From: Pseudobdellovibrionaceae bacterium
Lineage (GTDB): Bacteria; Bdellovibrionota; Bdellovibrionia; Bdellovibrionales; Bdellovibrionaceae
Assembly: GCA_019637915.1 (NCBI GenBank)
Contig: JAHBUV010000001.1
Coordinates: 1,520,565 to 1,584,564 of the forward strand
Length of the DNA: 64,000 nucleotides
Direction: 5' to 3'
Part shown: positions 48,579-55,964 of the stretch, one piece after another
Layout of the letters: each line of letters begins with the position of its first letter
Numbering within the stretch: position 1 is the first letter of the stretch
The notes under the pieces: model-generated
Database searches by the model: none
The model's input: the letters and a program-made list of their open reading frames with translations, nothing else
What the model was told of the DNA's origin: nothing
Translations under genes and position numbers: made by a program

Positions 48579-49643
48579 ATGCTCGCGCGCTTTGCCCCGC
48601 TCTGCCTGGCGGCCGTCTTGTTTTCGGCCTGCAGCCACGCCCCCACGCGTTCGCCCGGATCATTCCGCCCCTCTTACAATCCCCGTTACGTGCAACTGCT
48701 GAAAGCGGCCGCCGACGAGGGCGTGTTCTTCCAGATCAGCGACAGCGTGATCCGCGACCTCCCTTTGCGCAGCAGCGGGGAAACCTGCCGCAGCACCGGC
48801 GATGGCCCCTGGATCGAGGAGCTTTACGATGTCCTCGAGATTTTCCAGAAAGACCCCTCCCTGGCCCGCAAAGTCCACATCGTCGAATTCAAGCGCGGCG
48901 ACAAACCGAGCGTTGAAACCTCGAAAGACCTCGACGGTGCCGTCACCTTGCTGCTGCTGTACTCAAAAAGCGAAAGCCGCGAAAAGATCGACAGCCTTTC
49001 CGACATCCCTTGCGCCAGCGGCGACATGGATCTCGTCGGCAAGGACATGAGCGTCACGCGGTTCACCTGGCCCTCCACGCAAGCCATCGAAGCCCTGCTG
49101 CAGGAACAGCCGGAGCGCGCGGAGGTCGAACGCCTGAACGTGGACCGCCACTTCATGCAATGGCTGGCGGAGCGGCAGACCCTGTTCCGCCTGACCCCGG
49201 AGCTCGCTTTCGAAAAATCGCCGAACGGTCAGCCCTTGCTGCCCGCGGCCCTGGCCCGCTTCAGCGCGACTCTCGCCCAAGGAAATGAATTGCCCGCCCT
49301 GGATTACTGGATGTCGGAACTGGGGAAGAAATCGAAACTCGGCGGCGCCGTGAAATTCTTCAGCCTGAAGAAGGACAACCAGATGGCGCGCGGCCTGCAG
49401 GTCGATTCCGTCGGCCAGTTCGCGCGCAAGATGAACGGCTTCGCCGATCCGACCTACCCGTACGTGTCCTATCGGCTGAAGAACGGCACCTTCAATGTCG
49501 GCGATCTGCCCGATCTCGACCGTTGCCTGCGTGACCTGAACTCAAGTTATCGCAGCCCGATTTCGCTGATGAACAACTACGAGATGGACCCGGGGAGTTT
49601 CCTCTATCCGGGTTATCATTGCTCCGACAACGGTTCCGACTGA
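48579..49643 (+). CDS. Large lipoprotein of unknown function
   Basis: 354 residues. Lipobox FSAC at about residues 15-18 after a hydrophobic signal. The rest is mixed alpha/beta without internal repeats (segments ISDSVIRDLPLRSSGETCRS, and VDRHFMQWLAERQTLFRLTP). It converges with, and overlaps by 28 bases, the leftward MFS gene. GGAGG lies before ATG 48579. No family recognised. Confidence 0.7.
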   Translation: MLARFAPLCLAAVLFSACSHAPTRSPGSFRPSYNPRYVQLLKAAADEGVFFQISDSVIRDLPLRSSGETCRSTGDGPWIEELYDVLEIFQKDPSLARKVHIVEFKRGDKPSVETSKDLDGAVTLLLLYSKSESREKIDSLSDIPCASGDMDLVGKDMSVTRFTWPSTQAIEALLQEQPERAEVERLNVDRHFMQWLAERQTLFRLTPELAFEKSPNGQPLLPAALARFSATLAQGNELPALDYWMSELGKKSKLGGAVKFFSLKKDNQMARGLQVDSVGQFARKMNGFADPTYPYVSYRLKNGTFNVGDLPDLDRCLRDLNSSYRSPISLMNNYEMDPGSFLYPGYHCSDNGSD

Positions 49644-50866
49644 TAACGGCGCATCAGGAAGAGCATCAGCAGGCCCGGCAAGGCGATCAGACCGCAGACG
49701 AAAAAGAAATTCGCCCAGTCCAGGACCTTCACCATGTCCCCGCTGAAACCGCTGAAAAAATTCCGGCCCAGGGTCGCGATGCTCGAAAGGATCGCGAACT
49801 GCGTCGCCGTGTAACGGCGGTTGCAGATCGACGCGATGAAGGCGACGAAGGCCGCATTGCCCATGCCGGCGCTGATGTCCTCGAAGACGACCGTGCACGC
49901 CAAAGCCCACTTTTCCGGGCCCGTGAAGGTGATCAGGGCGAAGCCCGCCGTCGACAGCGCCTGCAAAACGCCGAAGATCCACAAAGAGCGGTAAATCCCC
50001 AGCTTGATGATGATGATCCCGCCCAGCAAAAGCCCCAACAGCGATGAGCTGAGACCCACCGTCTTCGCGATGAATCCGATGTCGACGTTCGAATACCCCA
50101 TCTGCACGTAGAAGGGGTTCAGCATGGCGCCGCCCAAAGCGTCCCCGAGCTTGAACAGGAAAACGAAGAGCAAAACGACGAGCGCCCCGTCCCGGCGCAG
50201 GAATTCCTGGAAGGGACCCACCACGGCCGCCATCAGGGTTTTCGGCTGATGATCCGGATTGACGTCCGGCTCCGGCGCCAGCAAGGCCGTCAGGAAACCC
50301 AAGCCCATCAAGGCCGCCATCAACCAATAGAGCTGGCCCCAGGTGAGGTTCCAGCCTTCAACGCCGACCAAACTCACGCCGATCCCGCCCGACACGAGCA
50401 TGGCGATGCGGTAACCGTACATCCCCATCGTCGTGCCCAGGCCCAGTTCGGAGTCCTCCAGCAGTTCGCGGCGATAAGCATCGATGGCGATGTCCTGGGT
50501 GGCGCTGAAAAAAGCCACGCCGATGCAAACGAAGGCGATCAGGCTCAAGTTCTGTTGCGGGCTCAGGAAGCCCAGGAAAACCAGGCCCAGCACCAGCATC
50601 AACTGCGAGAGCATCATCCAAGAACGGCGGCGGCCCAAGCCCAGCAGGTTGAAGCGGTCCAGCAAAGGCGCCCAGAGGAACTTCAGGGAATAGGACATCC
50701 CCACCCAGCCGAAATGCCCGATGGTGGAAAGGTCCACGTTCTCCCGCGCCAGCCACAATTTCAGGGTTCCGCCGGTCAGCAGGAAAGGCAGACCGCTCGA
50801 AAAACCGAGCACGAAGAGAACGAGCATTTTTTTGCTGAAGATTTCACGGACGATGCTGTTGTTCAT
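49616..50866 (-). CDS. AmpG-like MFS transporter (muropeptide permease family)
   Basis: 416 residues, 12 membrane helices. The N-terminal pattern MLVLFVLGFSSGLPFLLTGG followed by LKLWLARENVDLSTIGHFGW and the A-motif-like LKFLWAPLLDRFNLLGLGRR are typical of AmpG, which brings anhydro-muropeptides into the cytoplasm for recycling. C-terminal segments such as DISAGMGNAAFVAFIASIC fit. It overlaps the end of the deaminase gene by 23 bases and is probably translated after it. Confidence 0.85.
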   Translation of the reverse strand: MNNSIVREIFSKKMLVLFVLGFSSGLPFLLTGGTLKLWLARENVDLSTIGHFGWVGMSYSLKFLWAPLLDRFNLLGLGRRRSWMMLSQLMLVLGLVFLGFLSPQQNLSLIAFVCIGVAFFSATQDIAIDAYRRELLEDSELGLGTTMGMYGYRIAMLVSGGIGVSLVGVEGWNLTWGQLYWLMAALMGLGFLTALLAPEPDVNPDHQPKTLMAAVVGPFQEFLRRDGALVVLLFVFLFKLGDALGGAMLNPFYVQMGYSNVDIGFIAKTVGLSSSLLGLLLGGIIIIKLGIYRSLWIFGVLQALSTAGFALITFTGPEKWALACTVVFEDISAGMGNAAFVAFIASICNRRYTATQFAILSSIATLGRNFFSGFSGDMVKVLDWANFFFVCGLIALPGLLMLFLMRRYQSEPLSEQ

Positions 50867-52490
50867 TCATGATCCTTTTACGCATGCGCCACAGAAGATG
50901 GCTGATGAACGGACGGCGGCTCTCGCCCGTCGTCACCATCAGCAATTTGGTGATCTTGAGGTTCTCGGGGTCGGTGTAAAGCAGGATCACCATCTCCTGC
51001 ACGAAACTGGTGCCCAAGGTCACGTAATTGTCGGTGCCCACGCCCAACTGCACGCCTTTTTTCTCCCACCACGAGAACGGATGGTCCTTGTAGTCGTCGA
51101 ACTTGCCCGTGAGCTTGTTGTTGGAGGAAGGCAGCGACACCAGGGTCACGTCCTTCTGGATCAAGCGGTTCAAAACGTCATGCTGGTACTGCTCCACCTC
51201 GCGCGCCGTGTGGAATTTCGCCTTGATGAACAGCAGGTGCTGCGCATCGCTGATCGGCGTCCCGGCCAGGAGCTTCTCCAGCACGGGCTTCGAAGCGCCC
51301 CAATCCATCTCCGTGAGCTCGACGTACTCCTTGTCCTTCGGGGTCACGGGCTGGCCGAGGCGGTTCTTCTTCATCACTTCCTGGTAGATGCGATGAAAGT
51401 AGACGTTGGGATTGATGCCCAATGAAATGCCGTGCTCCAAAGTGTCGATGTGCCACATGTTCATGGCGTTATCGACGGCTTGGATGCCTTTTTTGAGGGT
51501 GTGCCAGGTTTCACCGTGGTGGGAGCGGATGCGGAAACCGCGATACTGCAGCTTGCGGAAGCCGATCTGCATCTCGCTGAAATGGGATTTGCGGTACAGC
51601 TCGCGCTCGTCCCCGACGGTGTCCACCTCGCACAGGTTCTGCGACAGGAAGGGATACTTGTCGAGCAGGGCCACGATCTCGTTGATCTGCGCCATGAAGT
51701 GGTCGCGGCGCGAGGGGTAGCGGGAGGAATCGAAGAAGTTCGCCTCTTTGCGGAAGGACGGCGACAGAATGAAGTCGAAATCCGGTTGGGATTCCTGGAA
51801 TTTCCGGAAACCCTCGTACAAACCCAGGACCACGTCCTCGGAACTGACGTCGTCGCTGCCGGGAATCTGCTCCGTGGAATTCGACGTCGAGCGGTTCAAG
51901 GAGAATTTCAGGCGCACTTTGCCGACGTTGTGCTTCCGGTAAAGTTCTTCCGCCATGTGATAGGCGGCTTCGGCGTGGGCCTCTTTGGAAATCAGGATCA
52001 GCTTGGGCAGGTACAAAATCCGCAGGTAGGTGCTGAAAGCCTCGCCGTCTTTCAGGGTGATCAGGTTCTCGACGTCGGCGACGGATTTGATCGGCACCGA
52101 GTCCGGGCCGTAGACCTCGCGGATCTTCTGTTCGTAGACGGCCTTGTGCGGGCCCGCCAACAGCTTCTCCAGGCGCGGGAAAATGAACTCCGCCGTCAGG
52201 GCGCCGGTCAAATGGATGTGCTCTTCATTGTATTTGAGGGGGAAATTGCGGAAAAACTCCGCCAAAGCCTCCGACACCGGGTGCTCGAGGAGGACGCCGA
52301 TGTTCACCTTGTTGGTGCGGAAAAGGTCGAGCAGCTCCTTGAATTCGCGCACCTGCTTGTCGGCCTCGGGGTTTTCCGCGGCGAGGTCCGAGGTCAGAAG
52401 CAGGTCGAGCGTGTCTTCGAGGGCGAGGCCGTTGGTCTCGCTGATGATGGTCGTCAGGCGGTGGTACAGATTTTTTGTCAGAGGATTCAT
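50844..52490 (-). CDS. Adenosine/AMP deaminase-family metalloenzyme
   Basis: 548 residues; ordinary adenosine deaminases have about 350, so there is an N-terminal extension. Motifs of the TIM-barrel amidohydrolase family appear in order: zinc-binding HIHLTGAL (about residue 95), the helical RSHHGETW (catalytic Glu, His), DTLEHGISLG, and SLPSSNNKLTG, then GTDNYVTLGTS near the end with the metal-binding Asp. It would deaminate adenosine or a related nucleoside in the cytoplasm. For a predator this could serve salvage of prey nucleosides (inference). It heads the operon with the AmpG-like gene. Confidence 0.85.
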   Translation of the reverse strand: MNPLTKNLYHRLTTIISETNGLALEDTLDLLLTSDLAAENPEADKQVREFKELLDLFRTNKVNIGVLLEHPVSEALAEFFRNFPLKYNEEHIHLTGALTAEFIFPRLEKLLAGPHKAVYEQKIREVYGPDSVPIKSVADVENLITLKDGEAFSTYLRILYLPKLILISKEAHAEAAYHMAEELYRKHNVGKVRLKFSLNRSTSNSTEQIPGSDDVSSEDVVLGLYEGFRKFQESQPDFDFILSPSFRKEANFFDSSRYPSRRDHFMAQINEIVALLDKYPFLSQNLCEVDTVGDERELYRKSHFSEMQIGFRKLQYRGFRIRSHHGETWHTLKKGIQAVDNAMNMWHIDTLEHGISLGINPNVYFHRIYQEVMKKNRLGQPVTPKDKEYVELTEMDWGASKPVLEKLLAGTPISDAQHLLFIKAKFHTAREVEQYQHDVLNRLIQKDVTLVSLPSSNNKLTGKFDDYKDHPFSWWEKKGVQLGVGTDNYVTLGTSFVQEMVILLYTDPENLKITKLLMVTTGESRRPFISHLLWRMRKRIMNEQQHRP

Positions 52491-52503
52491 CTTCCCCCGA
52501 ATT

Positions 52504-52959
52504 TTATCGGGGATTCAAATGCTTGTACATGACTTTATGGGGACCGATCCTCGGCATTTCGAAGAGGTCGCCGTGATAAACGAAGCCCATGCTTTCATAG
52601 AAGGGAAAAGCCTTGATGCGCGCCTTGAACCACAGCAGATCGCAGCGTTTCGCGCGCAGGACCTCGACCCCGTGGCGCAAGAGGAGCCCGCCGAAACCGC
52701 GACCCCGGTATTTTTCGTCGGTCGCCATTCCCCGCAAGCGAAACGGGAAACCCGCGGGCAATTCGGGATGGGACTGGGTGTGGAAACTCCCGACGCAGGC
52801 CAAACGGCCAGCGTGAAAAACGCCGAGGTGAAAACCCAGAGGATCTGCGTCCTCCGGATTCTGGCAATCCGCCGGCACGGCGAAGGGCCGCAGGACTTTT
52901 TGCCGCAGAGACAAAGTCTCCGACACCGTCAGGGAACGGACTTCCGTGCGCGCGCTCAT
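52504..52959 (-). CDS. GNAT-family N-acetyltransferase
   Basis: 151 residues. The acetyl-CoA-binding motif A is seen as MATDEKYRGRGFGGLLLRHG (R-x-x-G-x-G), followed by motif B with FYESMGFVYHG. The substrate cannot be predicted. It overlaps the HNH gene as ATGA. Confidence 0.85.
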   Translation of the reverse strand: MSARTEVRSLTVSETLSLRQKVLRPFAVPADCQNPEDADPLGFHLGVFHAGRLACVGSFHTQSHPELPAGFPFRLRGMATDEKYRGRGFGGLLLRHGVEVLRAKRCDLLWFKARIKAFPFYESMGFVYHGDLFEMPRIGPHKVMYKHLNPR

Positions 52960-53486
52960 CCCGCCCTCGTGAGGTATTGCAACCAGGCGACGGGAACCTG
53001 ACCCGGACGCAACTCCCCCTGCACCACCGGCAACCAGCCCGGCGCGCGCGGCGTGCTCAACAACGGCATCGCGGCCTCATCGGGCGTGCGGTCGGCTTTG
53101 CGCTGATTGCAGTCGCGGCACGCGGTCACCACGTTCGTCCACGTCTTGCGGCCCTTCATGGAGGCCGGCACGACGTGATCGAGCGTCAGCTGCTTCAGGG
53201 CGAACTGTTCGCCGCAATACTGACAGGTGTAGTCGTCGCGGATGTAAACGTTTTCGCGGCAAAAACGGATGGCGCCCCGGGGGCGGGGACGCACGTAGCT
53301 TTTCAGGCGGATCACGCTGGGGATGGGGAAGCTGGAACTGACCGAGCGCGCGAACACCGGATGGGCTTCGACGATTTCAACTTTTCCCTGGAACCAGAGA
53401 ACCAAAGCCTTTTGCCAGCTCACGATCCGCATCGGCTCGTAGCCGGAATTCAGCAAAAGCGCCCTCATCGAGGCGATGTTCGACAT
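52956..53486 (-). CDS. HNH endonuclease-domain protein
   Basis: 176 residues. The N-terminal half matches the family that starts MRALLLNSGYEPMRIVSWQK and includes RPRPRGAIRFCRENVYIRDD. The HNH/zinc-finger nuclease part follows with CQYCGEQF, LDHVVPASMKG and CRDCNQR. Such proteins are chromosomal and common in many bacteria; their role is not established. The ATG at 53486 has GGGGGG upstream and gives the conserved N-terminus. Confidence 0.88.
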   Translation of the reverse strand: MSNIASMRALLLNSGYEPMRIVSWQKALVLWFQGKVEIVEAHPVFARSVSSSFPIPSVIRLKSYVRPRPRGAIRFCRENVYIRDDYTCQYCGEQFALKQLTLDHVVPASMKGRKTWTNVVTACRDCNQRKADRTPDEAAMPLLSTPRAPGWLPVVQGELRPGQVPVAWLQYLTRAG

Positions 53487-53571
53487 CAACCCCCCCTTGT
53501 TTTGATGATAAGAACCTCTACGCACGATTTCAAGGGCTTGATTCCCCTGGGAAAACAAGGCATGAGAGGGC

Positions 53572-54057
53572 ATGCCGTCATTCGATATTATCTCTGAAAT
53601 CAATCTTCAGGAAGCCGACAACGCCGTCAACCAGGCCCGCAAGGAGATCGAAGGCCGCTTCGACTTCAAAGGATCCCAGTCGGAGATCCAGTGGGACAAG
53701 AAGGAGATCATCCTGGTCGGGGACGACGACTACAAAATGGAAGCCATGAAGGGCATCCTGCAGACCAAACTGCACCGCCGCGGCATCGATATCAAAGCCC
53801 TGGACTACGGGAAAATCGAGCCCGCCGGCGGCAAGATGCAGCGCCAAAAAATCACCCTGAAGCAGGGGATCGACCGGGAGGTCGCCAAGGACGTCATGAA
53901 ATCCATCAAGGATTCCAAGCTCAAAGTCCAGGCCCAGATCATGGACGAAAAAATCCGCGTCACTTCCAAGAGTATCGATGAGTTGCAATCCACCATGCAG
54001 CTCATCCGGGGCGGGCAGTTTTCCATCCCCCTCCAATTCGACAACATGCGTTCTTAA
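53572..54057 (+). CDS. yajQ: YajQ-family cyclic-di-GMP/nucleotide-binding protein
   Basis: 161 residues, full length. Diagnostic segments: MPSFDIISEINLQEADNAVN at the start, IEGRFDFKGSQSEI, and QGIDREVAKDVMKSIKDSKL and KVQAQIMDEKIRVTSKSID, ending QFDNMRS. YajQ proteins bind cyclic di-GMP and other nucleotides, and some act in gene regulation. It stands alone, divergent from the HNH gene. Confidence 0.95.
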   Translation: MPSFDIISEINLQEADNAVNQARKEIEGRFDFKGSQSEIQWDKKEIILVGDDDYKMEAMKGILQTKLHRRGIDIKALDYGKIEPAGGKMQRQKITLKQGIDREVAKDVMKSIKDSKLKVQAQIMDEKIRVTSKSIDELQSTMQLIRGGQFSIPLQFDNMRS

Positions 54058-54274
54058 GGGCTCATCCAGACTGGTTGAGCTGGCCTCGGGAAGGGTGTGA
54101 CGGTTTCTTCGTCGTCCCGCGATTTCCCTTGCTCCGCCTGATTCTCCCCACTATGCTGGAGTCAAGTTTTTAGTTCCAAGACCGCGTGTTTTGAGAGTGA
54201 TTCGAGATGGTTGTTTTAGACATGTACCGATCCCTGACTCCCGCGGCTCAACCCGACCGTAGGAGGTCTTAAAA

Positions 54275-54619
54275 ATGGCAAAAAAACTTTACGTCGGCAA
54301 TTTGTCGTACTCGGTGGATGATGCCGCCCTTCACTCCGAATTCTCGAAATTCGGCGCTGTCGATTCCGCTCGCGTGATCATGGATCGCGAATCCGGCCGC
54401 AGCAAAGGTTTCGGTTTCGTCGAAATGGGTTCCGATGAGGAAGCCGAGCGCGCGATCTCCGAAATGAACGGTCGCGAATTCCTGGGCCGCATGATCAACG
54501 TGTCGGAAGCCCGTCCGCAAGCCCCCCGCGAAGGCGGCGGTGGTCGTGGCGGCGGCGGCGGACGCGGTGGTTTCGGTGGTGGCCGCGGAGGCGGCGGTGG
54601 TGGCGGCGGCTGGCGCTGA
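54275..54619 (+). CDS. RRM-type RNA-binding protein with glycine-rich tail
   Basis: 114 residues. The RRM fold (1-80) has both RNP motifs: LYVGNL (RNP2) and KGFGFVEM (RNP1). The tail (about 87-114) consists of Gly and Arg (GGGGRGG repeats). Such proteins are RNA chaperones, often cold-induced. AGGAGG precedes ATG 54275. A long leader of about 200 bases without a gene lies upstream, consistent with post-transcriptional control. A strong terminator follows. Confidence 0.93.
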   Translation: MAKKLYVGNLSYSVDDAALHSEFSKFGAVDSARVIMDRESGRSKGFGFVEMGSDEEAERAISEMNGREFLGRMINVSEARPQAPREGGGGRGGGGGRGGFGGGRGGGGGGGGWR

Positions 54620-54652
54620 GCTGCAACCCATTTGAAATTCTGAACAAGAATC

Positions 54653-54686
54653 ACGAAAGAAGCCTCCTCACGGAGGCTTCTTTCGT
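54653..54686 (+). terminator. Rho-independent terminator after the RRM gene
   Basis: A 15-bp perfect stem (ACGAAAGAAGCCTCC and complement) with four-base loop TCAC, 34 bases beyond the stop codon; only a short TTTAA follows, but the arm itself is T-rich. Confidence 0.85.
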
Positions 54687-54699
54687 TTAAGGTTTCCGG

Positions 54700-55302
54700 A
54701 TGAGATTGATCATCCTGTCCCTTCTCCTCGGTTTCTCCCTGGCTCACGCGGACGCTCCCGGCAAGAAAATGGTCATTCTGGGCGACTCTTTGACCGAAGG
54801 TTACGGCGTCGCCAAAGAGGCCGCTTTTCCCGCCGTGCTCGAGAAAAAGATCAAAGACGCCGGCAAGAAATGGACCGTGGTCAACGCCGGCGTCAGCGGC
54901 TCCACCACCGCTTCGGCCGTGTCGCGCATGAAATGGGTTTTCAAATCAAAGCCCGATCTGTTGATCCTTTGCCTGGGCGCCAACGACGGCCTGCGCGGCC
55001 TGAAAGTCGCCGACAGCAAAAAACACCTCGCCGCCGCGATCGAGTACGCGCAATCGCGGAAGGTCAAAGTCATCCTGGGCGGGCTGTACATGCCGCCGAA
55101 CTACGGCAAGGACTACAGCCGCGATTTCCGCGCCATGTACGAAGACCTGGCGCGGACCTATAAGCTGAGCTTCGTGCCCTTCCTCCTGGAGGGAGTGGGC
55201 GGCAAGCCGGAATACAACCTGGCCGACGGCATTCATCCCAACGAAAAAGGCCATGCCCTGATCGCCGACAACGTCTACAAAAACATCAAGGACCTGCTGT
55301 GA
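54700..55302 (+). CDS. tesA: TesA-like SGNH lipase/arylesterase
   Basis: 200 residues with signal peptide (MRLIILSLLLGFSLAHADA). SGNH hydrolase blocks are clear: GDSLTEGYG with the nucleophile Ser, VNAGVSGSTT, LCLGANDGLRG, and the final DGIHPNEKGH with Asp and His. It hydrolyses acyl esters or thioesters in the periplasm. As in many Gram-negatives it is coupled with a YbbA-YbbP ABC system: the stop overlaps the next GTG start by four bases. Confidence 0.92.
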   Translation: MRLIILSLLLGFSLAHADAPGKKMVILGDSLTEGYGVAKEAAFPAVLEKKIKDAGKKWTVVNAGVSGSTTASAVSRMKWVFKSKPDLLILCLGANDGLRGLKVADSKKHLAAAIEYAQSRKVKVILGGLYMPPNYGKDYSRDFRAMYEDLARTYKLSFVPFLLEGVGGKPEYNLADGIHPNEKGHALIADNVYKNIKDLL

Positions 55303-55964
55303 GCCTGATCATCAAGAACCTGAAAAAGTCCTACCACCAAGGCGACGAGAACATCGAGATCCTGCGCGGCCTGAACGCCGAGATCGGCCAGGGTCGCATC
55401 GTCGCCATCGTCGGCCGCTCCGGCAGCGGCAAGTCGACTTTGCTGTCGCTGCTGGCGGGCCTCGAAGGCGCCGACAGCGGGCGGATCGAGATCGACGGCA
55501 CGGACATCACGGGGTTGAGCGAAAAAGAGCTCACCGACTTCCGCGCCCGCCGCATCAGCATCGTGTTCCAGCAGTATCATCTGGTGTCCCATCTGACCGC
55601 TTTGGAAAACGTCATGCTCCCCTTGGAAATCCTCGGCCGCGATCAGGCGCGGGAAAAGGCCACGGCACTGTTGAAGCGCATGGGGCTCGAGCACCGCCTG
55701 CATCATGTGCCGGGCAAGATGTCCGGCGGCGAATGCCAACGCGTCGCCATCGCCCGGGCCCTCGTGGTGGAACCGAAGATCCTTCTCGCCGACGAACCGA
55801 GCGGCAACCTCGACACCGACACCGGCGACAAGGTCATGGACCTGTTTTTTGAAATGGCGCGCTCCACCGGCATCACCACCATCCTCGTCACCCACTCCGA
55901 GTCCCTGGCGGCGCGCTGCCAGCAGATCCTCCGCCTGTCGCACGGACAGTTCGAGGTGGTTTGA
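55299..55964 (+). CDS. ybbA: YbbA-like ABC-transporter ATPase
   Basis: 221 residues with all nucleotide-binding motifs: Walker A GRSGSGKST, Q loop VFQQYHLV, signature MSGGECQR and Walker B ILLADEPSGN, His switch THS. It belongs to the LolD/MacB group that works mechanically with FtsX-like permeases, here the next gene. Start GTG 55299. Confidence 0.93.
   Translation: MSLIIKNLKKSYHQGDENIEILRGLNAEIGQGRIVAIVGRSGSGKSTLLSLLAGLEGADSGRIEIDGTDITGLSEKELTDFRARRISIVFQQYHLVSHLTALENVMLPLEILGRDQAREKATALLKRMGLEHRLHHVPGKMSGGECQRVAIARALVVEPKILLADEPSGNLDTDTGDKVMDLFFEMARSTGITTILVTHSESLAARCQQILRLSHGQFEVV

Noticed and set aside
54058-54100. Terminator after YajQ (GCTCA...TGAGC)
   Set aside because: The stem is imperfect, the loop is only one base, and no T-run follows.
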